Below are positions 1 through 8,125 of a stretch of DNA of 64,000 nt, in pieces. The notes beneath the pieces are model-generated. The model searched no databases and was not told the DNA's origin. It saw only the letters and a program-made list of their open reading frames with translations. The stretch spans positions 1,343,606 through 1,407,605 of the forward strand of contig NZ_KZ984051.1 in NCBI RefSeq assembly GCF_003569805.1, read 5' to 3'. This DNA is from Microbacterium halotolerans (GTDB taxonomy: Bacteria > Actinomycetota > Actinomycetes > Actinomycetales > Microbacteriaceae). Positions within the stretch are counted from its first letter, which is position 1; the number at the start of each line of letters is the position of its first letter. The translations under genes and the position numbers were made by a program.

Positions 1-1727
1 GCTCCTACGAGCTCTGGACGGGAACGTATGACGACACCCACAGCTTCGTCTTCTTGGCCGACTCGCAGATCGGCGCGTCGGGGAACTGGGAAGCCGACGG
101 CGAGCGCTGGTCGGCCGCGCTGGATCAGATCGACGCGCACGAGAAGGACGCGTCGATGATCGTCAGCGGGGGCGACCAGGTCAATTCGCACCGGTCGGAG
201 GACGAGTACCGGGTTCTGCTGGAGCCGGAGCTGCTGACGCAGCTGCCCTTCGCCCCCACGATCGGCAACCACGACAATCAGTCCGACCAGTACAACTCGC
301 ACTTCTTCACGCCGAATCAGTCGGAGACGCACGGCTACGAGGACGCGGAGGAGCGCGCGGGCGGCGACTACTGGCACATCTACAACGGCGTGCTCTACCT
401 GAACATCAACTCGAATGCTCGCAGCGAGAACGAGGAGGACCACATCGCCTTCATGCGGGAGGTCGTCGAGGAGCAGGGTGAGAACGCCGACTGGATCGTC
501 GCCGTCATGCACCATTCGCTGTACTCGGCGGCGTTCCACTCGCTCGAGCAGGATGTGATCGAGCGCCGTGAGGCACTGTCGCCCGCGTTCAGTGAGCTGG
601 GCGTCGACCTGGTGCTCGCAGGCCACGACCACAGCTACACGCGCAGCTATCTGATGGAGGGCACCTCGCCCGCCGGCGACCTCGAAGCGCAGGAGCAGTC
701 GGGAGTGACCCTCACAGCCGAAGAGGGGCAGGTGCTCTACGTCACGGGCAACTCGTCGACGGGCAGCAAGTTCTACGGCATCGACGAGAACTCGCCCGAG
801 GCCGCGGTGAAGTTCCAGTCGAACGAGCCGCAGTACACGGATGTCGACGTCTCGCCGGAGGCGGTCACGCTCACGACGTACAAGACGATGGACCGAACGG
901 TCGTCGACGAGGTGACGCTGACCCGCGCGGTCGACGACGAGACCGGCCCGGTGCTCTCCGGCGTCGAGGCGACGCAGACGCCGCAGGGCCAGCCGTTCGA
1001 TGCGATGGCAGGCGTGAGCGCGACCGACGAGATCGACGGCGACGTCACGGACGCGATCGAGGTGACCGGCGAGGTCGACACGCGGGTGCCAGGCGAGTAC
1101 GCCATCACGTACCTGGCGGTCGACGGGTCCGGCAACGAGACGCGGGCCGAGCGCACCGTGACGGTGACCGCGGTCGAGCCGACGTTCATGGGCGTTCCGG
1201 ATGCGAGGACGGTCGTCGAGGGCGAGGAGTTCGATGAGATGGAGGGGATCTCGGCGATCGATGCGAACGGGGACGACATCACGGATCTCATCGAGGTCGA
1301 GATGGCGTCTGCGCAGTCCGCAGGCTCGGCCCGACTCGTCGCGCCGACGGCGGGAGACTACGCCCTGGTCTACTCCGTCACGGACGAGTACGGCACGACC
1401 GCGACAGCCGAGACGGCCGTGACGGTCGAAGCGGCTGAGGAGCCGACCGACCCCGGTGACGGTGACGGGACCGATGGTGGGACTGACGGTGACGGAACCG
1501 ATGGCGGAGGCGACGGTGAAGCGACCGACGGCGCCGGAACCGACGGTGACGCGACGGACGCCGGTGACGGCGACACCGACGGTCAGAGCGGCGCCGACGC
1601 TTCGGACGGCATCGACGAGTTGCCTGCAACCGGCGGGACCGTCTCGGCCGTGTGGGGCGTCCTCGGGATCCTCGCCATGCTCACCGGCGCGGGCATCCTG
1701 CTCGGCCGCCGCGTGACGCGCACCTGA
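1..1727 (+). CDS. LPXTG-anchored surface metallophosphoesterase (5' end missing)
   Basis: The reading frame is open from base 3, so the start codon and signal peptide lie outside the window; 574 residues are visible. The calcineurin-like metallophosphoesterase motifs occur in order: ADSQ at the left edge, GGDQ, GNHD, a histidine pair in VMHHS, and GHDH. These bind two metals and cleave phosphate esters. Two Ig-like repeats of the DUF5011 kind follow (about bases 930-1430), then an Asp/Gly/Thr-rich spacer and LPATG (bases 1620-1634), a hydrophobic helix and a basic tail, the classical sortase signal. The enzyme should therefore sit on the cell wall facing out. Substrate is unknown; extracellular nucleotide or phosphoester hydrolysis is typical of the family. 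Confidence 0.9.
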   Translation, partial: SYELWTGTYDDTHSFVFLADSQIGASGNWEADGERWSAALDQIDAHEKDASMIVSGGDQVNSHRSEDEYRVLLEPELLTQLPFAPTIGNHDNQSDQYNSHFFTPNQSETHGYEDAEERAGGDYWHIYNGVLYLNINSNARSENEEDHIAFMREVVEEQGENADWIVAVMHHSLYSAAFHSLEQDVIERREALSPAFSELGVDLVLAGHDHSYTRSYLMEGTSPAGDLEAQEQSGVTLTAEEGQVLYVTGNSSTGSKFYGIDENSPEAAVKFQSNEPQYTDVDVSPEAVTLTTYKTMDRTVVDEVTLTRAVDDETGPVLSGVEATQTPQGQPFDAMAGVSATDEIDGDVTDAIEVTGEVDTRVPGEYAITYLAVDGSGNETRAERTVTVTAVEPTFMGVPDARTVVEGEEFDEMEGISAIDANGDDITDLIEVEMASAQSAGSARLVAPTAGDYALVYSVTDEYGTTATAETAVTVEAAEEPTDPGDGDGTDGGTDGDGTDGGGDGEATDGAGTDGDATDAGDGDTDGQSGADASDGIDELPATGGTVSAVWGVLGILAMLTGAGILLGRRVTRT

Positions 1728-1734
1728 CACACCA

Positions 1735-1782
1735 CGCACTTCGGCCCCTGGCCCGCGACAGCGGACCAGGGGCCGAAGTGCG
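1735..1782. terminator. Bidirectional hairpin terminator
   Basis: A perfect 17-bp inverted repeat (1735-1751 and 1766-1782, arm cgcacttcggcccctgg) with a 14-base loop fills the gap between two convergent genes. There is no long T run, which is usual for terminators in GC-rich actinobacteria. Confidence 0.8.
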
Positions 1783-1790
1783 ACCGGCGC

Positions 1791-3275
1791 TCAGTGCGCC
1801 ATCGCGGCGAGAGCCTCCTCGTCGAGGGTGGCGAGCGAGCGCGTGTCCTGGAAGTCGCGCACGCCGTGGATACCCTGCTCACGGCCGTAGCCGGACTGCT
1901 TCACACCGCCGAACGGGGCACGCAGATCGAGGCGGGTGGCGCCGTGGTCGTTGAACCAGACATAGCCGCACTCGAGCTGTGAGCCGATGCGCTGCGCCGT
2001 CTCCGGGCTCGACGTCCACACGCTGCCGCAGAGACCGCCCCATGAGTCGTTCGCGCTGGCGACGGCCTCGTCCTCCGTGTCGAACGGGAGGATCGGGATC
2101 ACAGGGCCGAACTGCTCCTCCGTGACGACGCGAAGCGACGGATCCGGATCGATCACGAGCGCAGGGCGCAGGAAATTGCCGCCCTCCAGCTCACCGCCCG
2201 GCAGCTCGCCGTACTCGCGCACTTCGGCGCCCGAGTCCTTCGCATCACGGATGAGACCCTCGACGAACTCCTTCTGGGTCGGCTGATGCAGCGGGCCCAT
2301 CGTGGTGCCCTCGTCGAGACCGTAGCCCAGCACGGTCTTCTGCAGCCGTGCCTCGAGCCCCGCGACGACGTCGTCCAGGCGCGAACGGTGCACGTAGATG
2401 CGCTTGGCATTCATGCAGATCTGACCAGTGGTGTCGTAGACGCCCGCGAACAGCCGATCGAGGTGCGTGTCCGACAGGTCGGCGTCCTCGGTGATGATCG
2501 CAGCGTCGTTGCCGCCGAGCTCGAGCGTCACGCGCGTGAGCGACTTCGAGGCCATCTCCATCATCTTCTTGCCGCCGCCGACTGATCCCGTGAAGCACAC
2601 CTTCGCGATGTCGGTGTTCTGAATCAGCGACGACATGTTCTCGTCCTTGCCGGTGACGACCTGCAGCACACCGGCGGGCAGCCGCTCGGCGACGCGCTGC
2701 ACCACGCGCGTGGTCGCCAACGGCGCCGAGGGCGGTGGCTTCACGATCGCGGTGTTCCCGGCCAGAAGCGCGTGGGGAAGAGCCGCGGCGAGGATCGCGA
2801 TCGGCCAGTTGAACGGCACGATAACCGTGACCACACCGAGCGGCTGATAGCCGACCTTCGTCGTGACCGGGATGCCGGGCGCGGGCTCCAGCGTCTCGAC
2901 GGCATCGACCTTGTCGGCCTCCGCGAGCGCGAGGTTCCAGCGCAGCTCGAATACGAACGCGTCCGCCCACGCCTCGCCGACGACCTTGCCGTTCTCCTGC
3001 GAGAGGATCGCGGCGTCGTCGTCTCGGTGCTCGCCGAGCGTTGCGACGGCGTCGGCCATCTGCTTCGCGCGCTCCTGCGGCGTGAGCGCCGACCACGCCG
3101 GATACGCCGCCCTGCCCGCGGCGACCGCGTCGTCGACGTCGGCGGGCGACGCGGAGGCCGCTTCGCCCACGATCCGACCGGGCTTGGCAGGGTCGGGGAT
3201 CCGCAGCACCTCTTCCGTGGAGCGCTCCTCGCCGTTGATGAACAGTGCCGTCTTCGCGGCGTTCGAATCCGTCAT
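1791..3275 (-). CDS. NAD(P)-dependent aldehyde dehydrogenase
   Basis: This 494-residue protein belongs to the aldehyde dehydrogenase superfamily, which oxidises an aldehyde to the acid with NAD(P)+. The oxyanion-hole asparagine is in PFNWP (residue 157), the general-base glutamate in LELGG (252) and the catalytic cysteine in GQICMN (287). The start at 3275 is chosen because a GAAGGAGAGG ribosome site precedes it; the frame runs further upstream without support. It is the last gene of the sugar operon, 110 bases after the epimerase gene, so it probably oxidises an aldehyde made by the upstream dehydrogenases. The exact substrate cannot be read from the sequence. Confidence 0.88.
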   Translation of the reverse strand: MTDSNAAKTALFINGEERSTEEVLRIPDPAKPGRIVGEAASASPADVDDAVAAGRAAYPAWSALTPQERAKQMADAVATLGEHRDDDAAILSQENGKVVGEAWADAFVFELRWNLALAEADKVDAVETLEPAPGIPVTTKVGYQPLGVVTVIVPFNWPIAILAAALPHALLAGNTAIVKPPPSAPLATTRVVQRVAERLPAGVLQVVTGKDENMSSLIQNTDIAKVCFTGSVGGGKKMMEMASKSLTRVTLELGGNDAAIITEDADLSDTHLDRLFAGVYDTTGQICMNAKRIYVHRSRLDDVVAGLEARLQKTVLGYGLDEGTTMGPLHQPTQKEFVEGLIRDAKDSGAEVREYGELPGGELEGGNFLRPALVIDPDPSLRVVTEEQFGPVIPILPFDTEDEAVASANDSWGGLCGSVWTSSPETAQRIGSQLECGYVWFNDHGATRLDLRAPFGGVKQSGYGREQGIHGVRDFQDTRSLATLDEEALAAMAH

Positions 3276-3385
3276 GGATTCCTCTCCTTCGTTGTTCGGC
3301 GCAGCGTCTTCGCCGCGCGACGTCAGTTGGCGTGCATCCCGATCCGTCGCCTGCTGCGGTCCGGAACGCACCTGCTTCGATTCTG

Positions 3386-4279
3386 TTATGAAACGCCCGC
3401 CTCGTGGGCCGCCCATCCGGATTCGATGATCTCCGCCGCGTCGGAGGCGACGCTCACACCGTCCCGATACGTGGGACGCCAGATCGCAAGCGCGTCCTGG
3501 GCGGCAGGAGACAGCAGCGAAGCGGAGAACGCCTCGACGCCCCAGCGGCCCGTGTAGCCGGCGTCGAGCGCACCGCGCACGACGCCGGCTACGTCGACCG
3601 AGCCTCGGCTGAGCAGACCCCGTCCCGACTGGCCGAGCTCGATGTACGCCAGCCGCGGCAGAGCCATCCGGATCGCCTCGGATGCATCGGCCTCCTCGAT
3701 CGCCATGTGGAAGGTGTCGAGGTGGATAGCGAGATGTTCGGAACCGCTCTGCTCGGCGTATTCCATCGCCTGCTCCGCGGTGTTCACCATCGCGGTCTCA
3801 TAGCGGTTGAGGACCTCCATCGTCATGGTGATGCCTCGCTCGAACGCTTCCTCCGCCGCCAGTCCGACGGCTGCGGCCGAGCGCCGCCATGCGTCCAGCG
3901 GCACGCCGGTGGTCGGTCGGCCGAAGGGCCCGTACGGCACACCGCCGAGCCGATCGGAGCCGAGTCGCGCTGCGAGCTCGATCGCGTCGCGCAGGGCCTT
4001 GGCACCCGCCTCGCGCACCCAGGGGTCGACGCTGGAGACGTCGGCGTCCGGTGTCTGCCCCGCCATCGGGATCGCCGTCAGACCGCGGCGCTCGCACGCT
4101 TCGCGCAGGGCGTCGACGTCGAGGTCGCGCGAATCGATCGGCGGCAGCACGATCCGTCGATAGCCGAGTTCCGCGACGGCGTCGAGCACGTCGCCCGACC
4201 CCGGTGACGCGGGCTCGGGCAACGCCGCACTGACGTGGAACGCGACGTCGAGCTGCTCGGGGATCACCGTGGCCGACAT
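3386..4279 (-). CDS. Sugar epimerase/isomerase, xylose-isomerase-like TIM barrel
   Basis: The 297 residues fit the AP-endonuclease-2/TIM-barrel family that includes D-tagatose and D-psicose 3-epimerases, and the length is typical. Candidate metal or catalytic residues are Glu155 (MEVLNRYE), Asp188 and His191 (HLDTFH), and Glu249 (GVEAF). At the place where 3-epimerases usually have a metal-binding His (pattern HxGE) this protein reads YIELGQ, with Glu214, so the chemistry may differ. It begins one base after the stop of the SDR gene, so translation is probably coupled. A role in isomerising a keto-sugar inside the operon is inferred; 2-keto-acid or inosose isomerases of the same fold are alternatives. 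Confidence 0.8.
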   Translation of the reverse strand: MSATVIPEQLDVAFHVSAALPEPASPGSGDVLDAVAELGYRRIVLPPIDSRDLDVDALREACERRGLTAIPMAGQTPDADVSSVDPWVREAGAKALRDAIELAARLGSDRLGGVPYGPFGRPTTGVPLDAWRRSAAAVGLAAEEAFERGITMTMEVLNRYETAMVNTAEQAMEYAEQSGSEHLAIHLDTFHMAIEEADASEAIRMALPRLAYIELGQSGRGLLSRGSVDVAGVVRGALDAGYTGRWGVEAFSASLLSPAAQDALAIWRPTYRDGVSVASDAAEIIESGWAAHEAGVS

Positions 4280-4280
4280 G

Positions 4281-5063
4281 TCAGAACACCGGCAGGTCGA
4301 GACGCTGCTTGAACACCGAGTAGCCGTCCTCGACGTTCACCACCGTGCCGTTGATGACGCGCGACTCGTCGGAGCCGAGGAATGCCACCACGTCGGCGAT
4401 CTCGTCGGGATCGGTGAGCCTGCCGCGCAGCTGCTCGGAGGCGAAGGTCTGCTTGAGCTCCTCGCTGAACTGGTTGATGATCGGCGTGGCCACGCGTCCC
4501 GGTGTGATGGCGACGGCCCGGATGCCGTGCTCGGCGAGCTCGTACGCCGCCGACCGCGTGAATGAGATCACGGCGGCCTTCGCGGCGCTGTACGTGAACG
4601 ACAGCTCCGCGGCATCCTGGCCGTACACCGACGATGTGCTGATGATCACGCCTCCGCGCCCCTGCTTCGCCATCTGACGGCCGGCCGCCACGATGCCGTA
4701 GTAGACGCCGTCCTGGTCGACGCGGATCAGCCGGTGGTAGTCGGCCTCGATGTCGTGCTCGAGCAGCGGCTTGCCGCCCGCGATGCCCGCGTTGTTGAAG
4801 ATGATGTCGACGCCGCCGAAGGCGTCGACCGCGGCCTGCACCATCTGCTCGACATCGGTGAAGTCCGACACGTCGACGGCGTGCGCGACGGCCGCTCCTT
4901 CGAAGCCCGCCGCATCGACTTCGGCGACGACCGACTGCGCGGCAGCGAGATCGAGGTCGGCGACGAGCACCTTCGCACCGTCCCGCACGTACCGCAGCAC
5001 GGTCGCGCGCCCGATTCCGCCGGCGCCTCCGGTGATGATGGCTGACTTGCCGGAAAGCTTCAT
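4281..5063 (-). CDS. Short-chain dehydrogenase/reductase (operon SDR 2)
   Basis: A 260-residue classical SDR that oxidises or reduces a sugar or polyol hydroxyl with NAD(P)(H). The cofactor motif TGGAGGIG is at residues 11-18, NNAG at 90-93, serines at 144-145 and the active-site pair YxxxK at Tyr158/Lys162. Asp36-Asp38 after the second strand suggest preference for NAD(H). The start at 5063 has a CAAGGAGAA site; the frame continues upstream but overlaps the preceding SDR. It shares the operon with a second, clearly different SDR, which suggests two consecutive redox steps or an oxidation-reduction epimerisation. Confidence 0.85.
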   Translation of the reverse strand: MKLSGKSAIITGGAGGIGRATVLRYVRDGAKVLVADLDLAAAQSVVAEVDAAGFEGAAVAHAVDVSDFTDVEQMVQAAVDAFGGVDIIFNNAGIAGGKPLLEHDIEADYHRLIRVDQDGVYYGIVAAGRQMAKQGRGGVIISTSSVYGQDAAELSFTYSAAKAAVISFTRSAAYELAEHGIRAVAITPGRVATPIINQFSEELKQTFASEQLRGRLTDPDEIADVVAFLGSDESRVINGTVVNVEDGYSVFKQRLDLPVF

Positions 5064-5107
5064 GGTTCTCCTTGGGTGTGTTCGGTGTCGGTCGGCGTTC
5101 AGCCGAG

Positions 5108-5929
5108 TCAGAAAGCGGTGTGCGACAGTGCGGCTGCGCCGCCGTCGACGGTGAGGGTCGCGCCGGTGATGAACGACGATGCGGGCGAGACCAGGAAGAG
5201 CATCGGTCCCTGGACCTCGTCGGTCGTCCCCATCCGGCCCATCGGGATCGTCGATTCCCATTCGCGTTCGAAGTCGGGATCTATCTCGACCCTGCCGTCG
5301 CCGATCCGGGTGCCCTTGATCGGCCCGGGTGCGATCGCGTTGACCCGGATGTTCCGGGGAGCGAGTTCGAGGGAGACCTGGCGGACGAAGTTGAGGATGG
5401 CGGCCTTGGTGGTGACGTAGCCGTACGACACCATCGGGTCGGTGCGCATCCCCGCGGTGGAGGACGTGACGAGGATGCGGCCGCCGGGCTCGAGCAGCCT
5501 TGCGGCCGTGCGCACCGTCTCGAATGTGCCGGTGAGGTTGGTCGCGACGACCTCGTCCCACTCCTCGTCGGAGTACGCGGCCAGCTCGCCGCCAGAACGA
5601 TAGCTCGGCCCGCCGGAGATGCCCGCATTGGCTACGACCACAGTGGGGCGGCCGACCTCCTGCACGACGCGGCCCATCACCTCGTCGACCGCGCCGCGCC
5701 GAGTCTGGTCGATGGAGTAAGCGTGGGCAGCGCCGCCCGCGGCGATGATGCCATCTGCCACCGCGGTCGTGCGCTCGGCATTGCGCCCCAGCACGACGAC
5801 CGTGGCACCGGCCGCGGCATAGGCCTCGGCTCCGGCCTGACCGAAACCGCTCGACGCCCCTGTGACCACGACGATGTCGCCCGTCATGTCGAACAGCGAG
5901 CAGATGCCCTCGCGTGTGGTGATGCTCAT
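5108..5929 (-). CDS. Short-chain dehydrogenase/reductase (operon SDR 1)
   Basis: A 273-residue classical SDR. The Rossmann motif TGASSGFG lies at 23-30, NAG at 101-103, catalytic serines at 156-157 and YVTTK at 171-175. The C-terminal half resembles gluconate 5-dehydrogenase-type enzymes, but substrate is not determined. The ATG at 5929 is chosen because AGGAG precedes it; an upstream in-frame ATG at 5962 falls near the intercistronic hairpin and has no ribosome site. It follows the binding-protein gene, separated by a stem-loop, and is probably made at a lower level than the importer. Confidence 0.85.
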   Translation of the reverse strand: MSITTREGICSLFDMTGDIVVVTGASSGFGQAGAEAYAAAGATVVVLGRNAERTTAVADGIIAAGGAAHAYSIDQTRRGAVDEVMGRVVQEVGRPTVVVANAGISGGPSYRSGGELAAYSDEEWDEVVATNLTGTFETVRTAARLLEPGGRILVTSSTAGMRTDPMVSYGYVTTKAAILNFVRQVSLELAPRNIRVNAIAPGPIKGTRIGDGRVEIDPDFEREWESTIPMGRMGTTDEVQGPMLFLVSPASSFITGATLTVDGGAAALSHTAF

Positions 5930-5973
5930 TCGTTCACTCCTGTGGTCGATGCCGGGCGACAACCGTCACCGGA

Positions 5974-6001
5974 GGTGGGGGCGGGACTTCCCGCCCCCAC
6001 C
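5974..6001 (-). terminator. Intercistronic hairpin after the sugar-binding-protein gene
   Basis: A perfect 12-bp stem (5974-5985 with 5990-6001, arm ggtgggggcggg) and a 4-base loop lies 4 bases past the stop of the binding-protein gene. In this position it likely acts as a partial terminator or 3'-end stabiliser, leaving extra message for the binding protein relative to downstream enzymes. Confidence 0.7.
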
Positions 6002-6005
6002 CGGG

Positions 6006-7046
6006 TCATTCGGTGACGCCGAGCGTGGGCTCGAAGTCGTCGGCGTTCGAGGGGTCGACGATGGTCGGTTCGAGCTCGACGAAGCTCTCCTCGGGAAGAG
6101 CGGCCGAATCGGCGTAGTCGGACAGGTAGCCGACGAGATCGTCGACGACGGCGATCCAGTCCTGCGAGGCCGTGGCGTACATCGGGCCGCCCTCACGGAT
6201 CTTGTCGACCGTCTGGGCGAGCGCGTCCACGCCCGTGACGAAGATGTCGTCGCGGCCGGCCTCCTCGATCGCCTGCACCGCTCCGAGGGCGGCGTCGTCC
6301 CATCCGGTCCAGACGCCGTCGAGACCGTCGGGATTGGCCTGCAGGTAGTCGGTGACGAAGTTGAGCGCTTCGGTGCGGCTGGTACCGGGATCGAGCACCT
6401 GCTTCATCTCGCCGCCGACGATGGTGGCGCCCTCCTCCTCGAGAGTCTCGACGGCCATGTTGCTGCGCGTGTGGATGCCGACGTGCGGATCGTGGCCGAT
6501 CACCATCACGTTCTTGCCGTCGACTCCGCCCATCGCCTCGCCCAGCGCGGCGATCGTCTGATCGGCCATCGCCCGCTGTCCGAAGGTCTCGTCGATGACG
6601 AAGTCGGGGTTGGCCTCGACGCCGCCGTCGATCGAGAAGATCGGGATGTCCGCGTCCTGCGCCGACTGCACGATCGGGGCGATCTGGCGCGGATCGGGGA
6701 ACCCGGCCATCACCGCATCGGCTCCCTGGGCGATCGCGGCCTGCACGTCGCTGTTGAGCTTGTCGTAGTCGAATGCGCTGGTGTAGAGCGTGACGTCCCA
6801 GCCCTCAGCTTCGCCCTTTTCGACGAAGTCGTCCATGGCGAGCTTTCCTGCCGGTGTGCCGTAGCCGGCGGTGAACGCCGCGACGGTGAAGGTGCCGTCG
6901 TCGCCGAGGCCGTCGGTCTTGTCCGAGTCGCTGCTCGAACCGCCGCCGCCCATACCGGTGTCGACGGAGCAGCCGGCGAGTGCGACGGCGGCGAGAACGC
7001 CGACGCCGACCGCCGCGAAGCGGGGGAACAGGTGTGATGTGCGCAT
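6006..7046 (-). CDS. Sugar ABC transporter substrate-binding lipoprotein
   Basis: A 346-residue periplasmic-binding-protein of the ribose/galactose type (Peripla_BP_4). A basic N-terminus, a hydrophobic stretch and the lipobox LAGC (Cys26) show a lipoprotein tethered outside the membrane, followed by a Gly/Ser-rich spacer. It captures the sugar for the permease and ATPase encoded just before it. The start at 7046 has an AAGGGAG site. The substrate is unknown; the neighbouring catabolic genes point to a pentose, tetrose or branched-sugar derivative. Confidence 0.9.
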   Translation of the reverse strand: MRTSHLFPRFAAVGVGVLAAVALAGCSVDTGMGGGGSSSDSDKTDGLGDDGTFTVAAFTAGYGTPAGKLAMDDFVEKGEAEGWDVTLYTSAFDYDKLNSDVQAAIAQGADAVMAGFPDPRQIAPIVQSAQDADIPIFSIDGGVEANPDFVIDETFGQRAMADQTIAALGEAMGGVDGKNVMVIGHDPHVGIHTRSNMAVETLEEEGATIVGGEMKQVLDPGTSRTEALNFVTDYLQANPDGLDGVWTGWDDAALGAVQAIEEAGRDDIFVTGVDALAQTVDKIREGGPMYATASQDWIAVVDDLVGYLSDYADSAALPEESFVELEPTIVDPSNADDFEPTLGVTE

Positions 7047-7137
7047 CGTGAAACTCCCTTGTGTCTGTGATGCTGTGTTGTTTCTTCAGTGCCAGCGGAA
7101 ATCGCGACGGCGATCGTGGCCGTCCGACGGGGCCGGG

Positions 7138-8124
7138 TCAGGAGGTGGACTTCTTCTTCATGCTCGACAGCAGCACGGCGGCGATGATGATCGCGCCGAT
7201 GAGCACCTGCTGCACGTAGGTGTTCACACCGACGAGGTTCAGGCCGTTCTGCACGACGCCGATGATGAGCACGCCGATGATCGTGCCGCCGACGTTCGCC
7301 CGTCCGGAGCGCAGCAGTGTCATGCCGAGGAAGGTCGCGGCGACGGCGTACATCATCATGGTCTCGGCACCGCCCGACCCTGCCGAGCCGAGTCGACTGA
7401 CCAGGATCACGCCGGCGAGCGCCGAAAGAGCGCCGGCCGAGACGAAGGCGAGCATCCGGGTGGGGCGCACGGCGACACCGGAGAGGCGCGCGACCTCGGC
7501 GTTGCCGCCGATCGCGTACCATTTGCGCCCGATCGTCGTGAACCGCAGCACGAGCCAGATCAGCACGGCGACGATCAGCGCATAGAACACCGGGAACGGC
7601 ACGCCGTTCAGCCGCGCCTGGCCGATGACGCCGAACTCCTCCGGCCAGCCGTACAGGGTCGTCCCATCGGTGACGATGAGCGTGAGCCCCGCGGACGTGG
7701 TCATCATCGCGAGCGTCGTGATGAACGGCGAGATGCCGAAGTACGCCACGAGTGTGCCGTTGATGAGCCCGATGCCTGCGCCGACCGCGATCGCGACGAT
7801 GATCGCGAGGGGGATGGGGGTGCCGCCGATCATCAGCGCAGCGGCAGTCGCACCGGACAGCGTCGCCGTCGTGCCGACCGAGAGATCGAAGTCGCCGACC
7901 ACCATCACGATCGTCTGCGCGACCGCGATGATCGCCAGGATAGCGATCTGGTACGTGATGTTCGTGATGTTGGCCGGCGTCAGGAACACGCCGCCGCCGA
8001 TCACCGTGAACACGATCACGAGCACACCGAGGGCGACGACCGTGCTGCTCTGCCACACCCAACCGGGAACGCCTCGCCGCACGGGGGCGGCCGCCTCGAC
8101 CTTGAGGGCTTCTGTCTGCGCCAT
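7138..8124 (-). CDS. Sugar ABC transporter permease (RbsC type)
   Basis: A 328-residue hydrophobic protein of the BPD_transp_2 family, with about ten membrane helices. It has the typical segment DFDLSVGTTATLSG after the third helix and an Ala/Gly-rich C-terminal helix ending in a lysine tail. It forms the membrane channel of the ribose-type importer. It begins one base after the ATPase stop codon and carries a GGAAGGAG site, so it is cotranslated with the ATPase. Confidence 0.9.
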   Translation of the reverse strand: MAQTEALKVEAAAPVRRGVPGWVWQSSTVVALGVLVIVFTVIGGGVFLTPANITNITYQIAILAIIAVAQTIVMVVGDFDLSVGTTATLSGATAAALMIGGTPIPLAIIVAIAVGAGIGLINGTLVAYFGISPFITTLAMMTTSAGLTLIVTDGTTLYGWPEEFGVIGQARLNGVPFPVFYALIVAVLIWLVLRFTTIGRKWYAIGGNAEVARLSGVAVRPTRMLAFVSAGALSALAGVILVSRLGSAGSGGAETMMMYAVAATFLGMTLLRSGRANVGGTIIGVLIIGVVQNGLNLVGVNTYVQQVLIGAIIIAAVLLSSMKKKSTS

Positions 8125-8125
8125 G

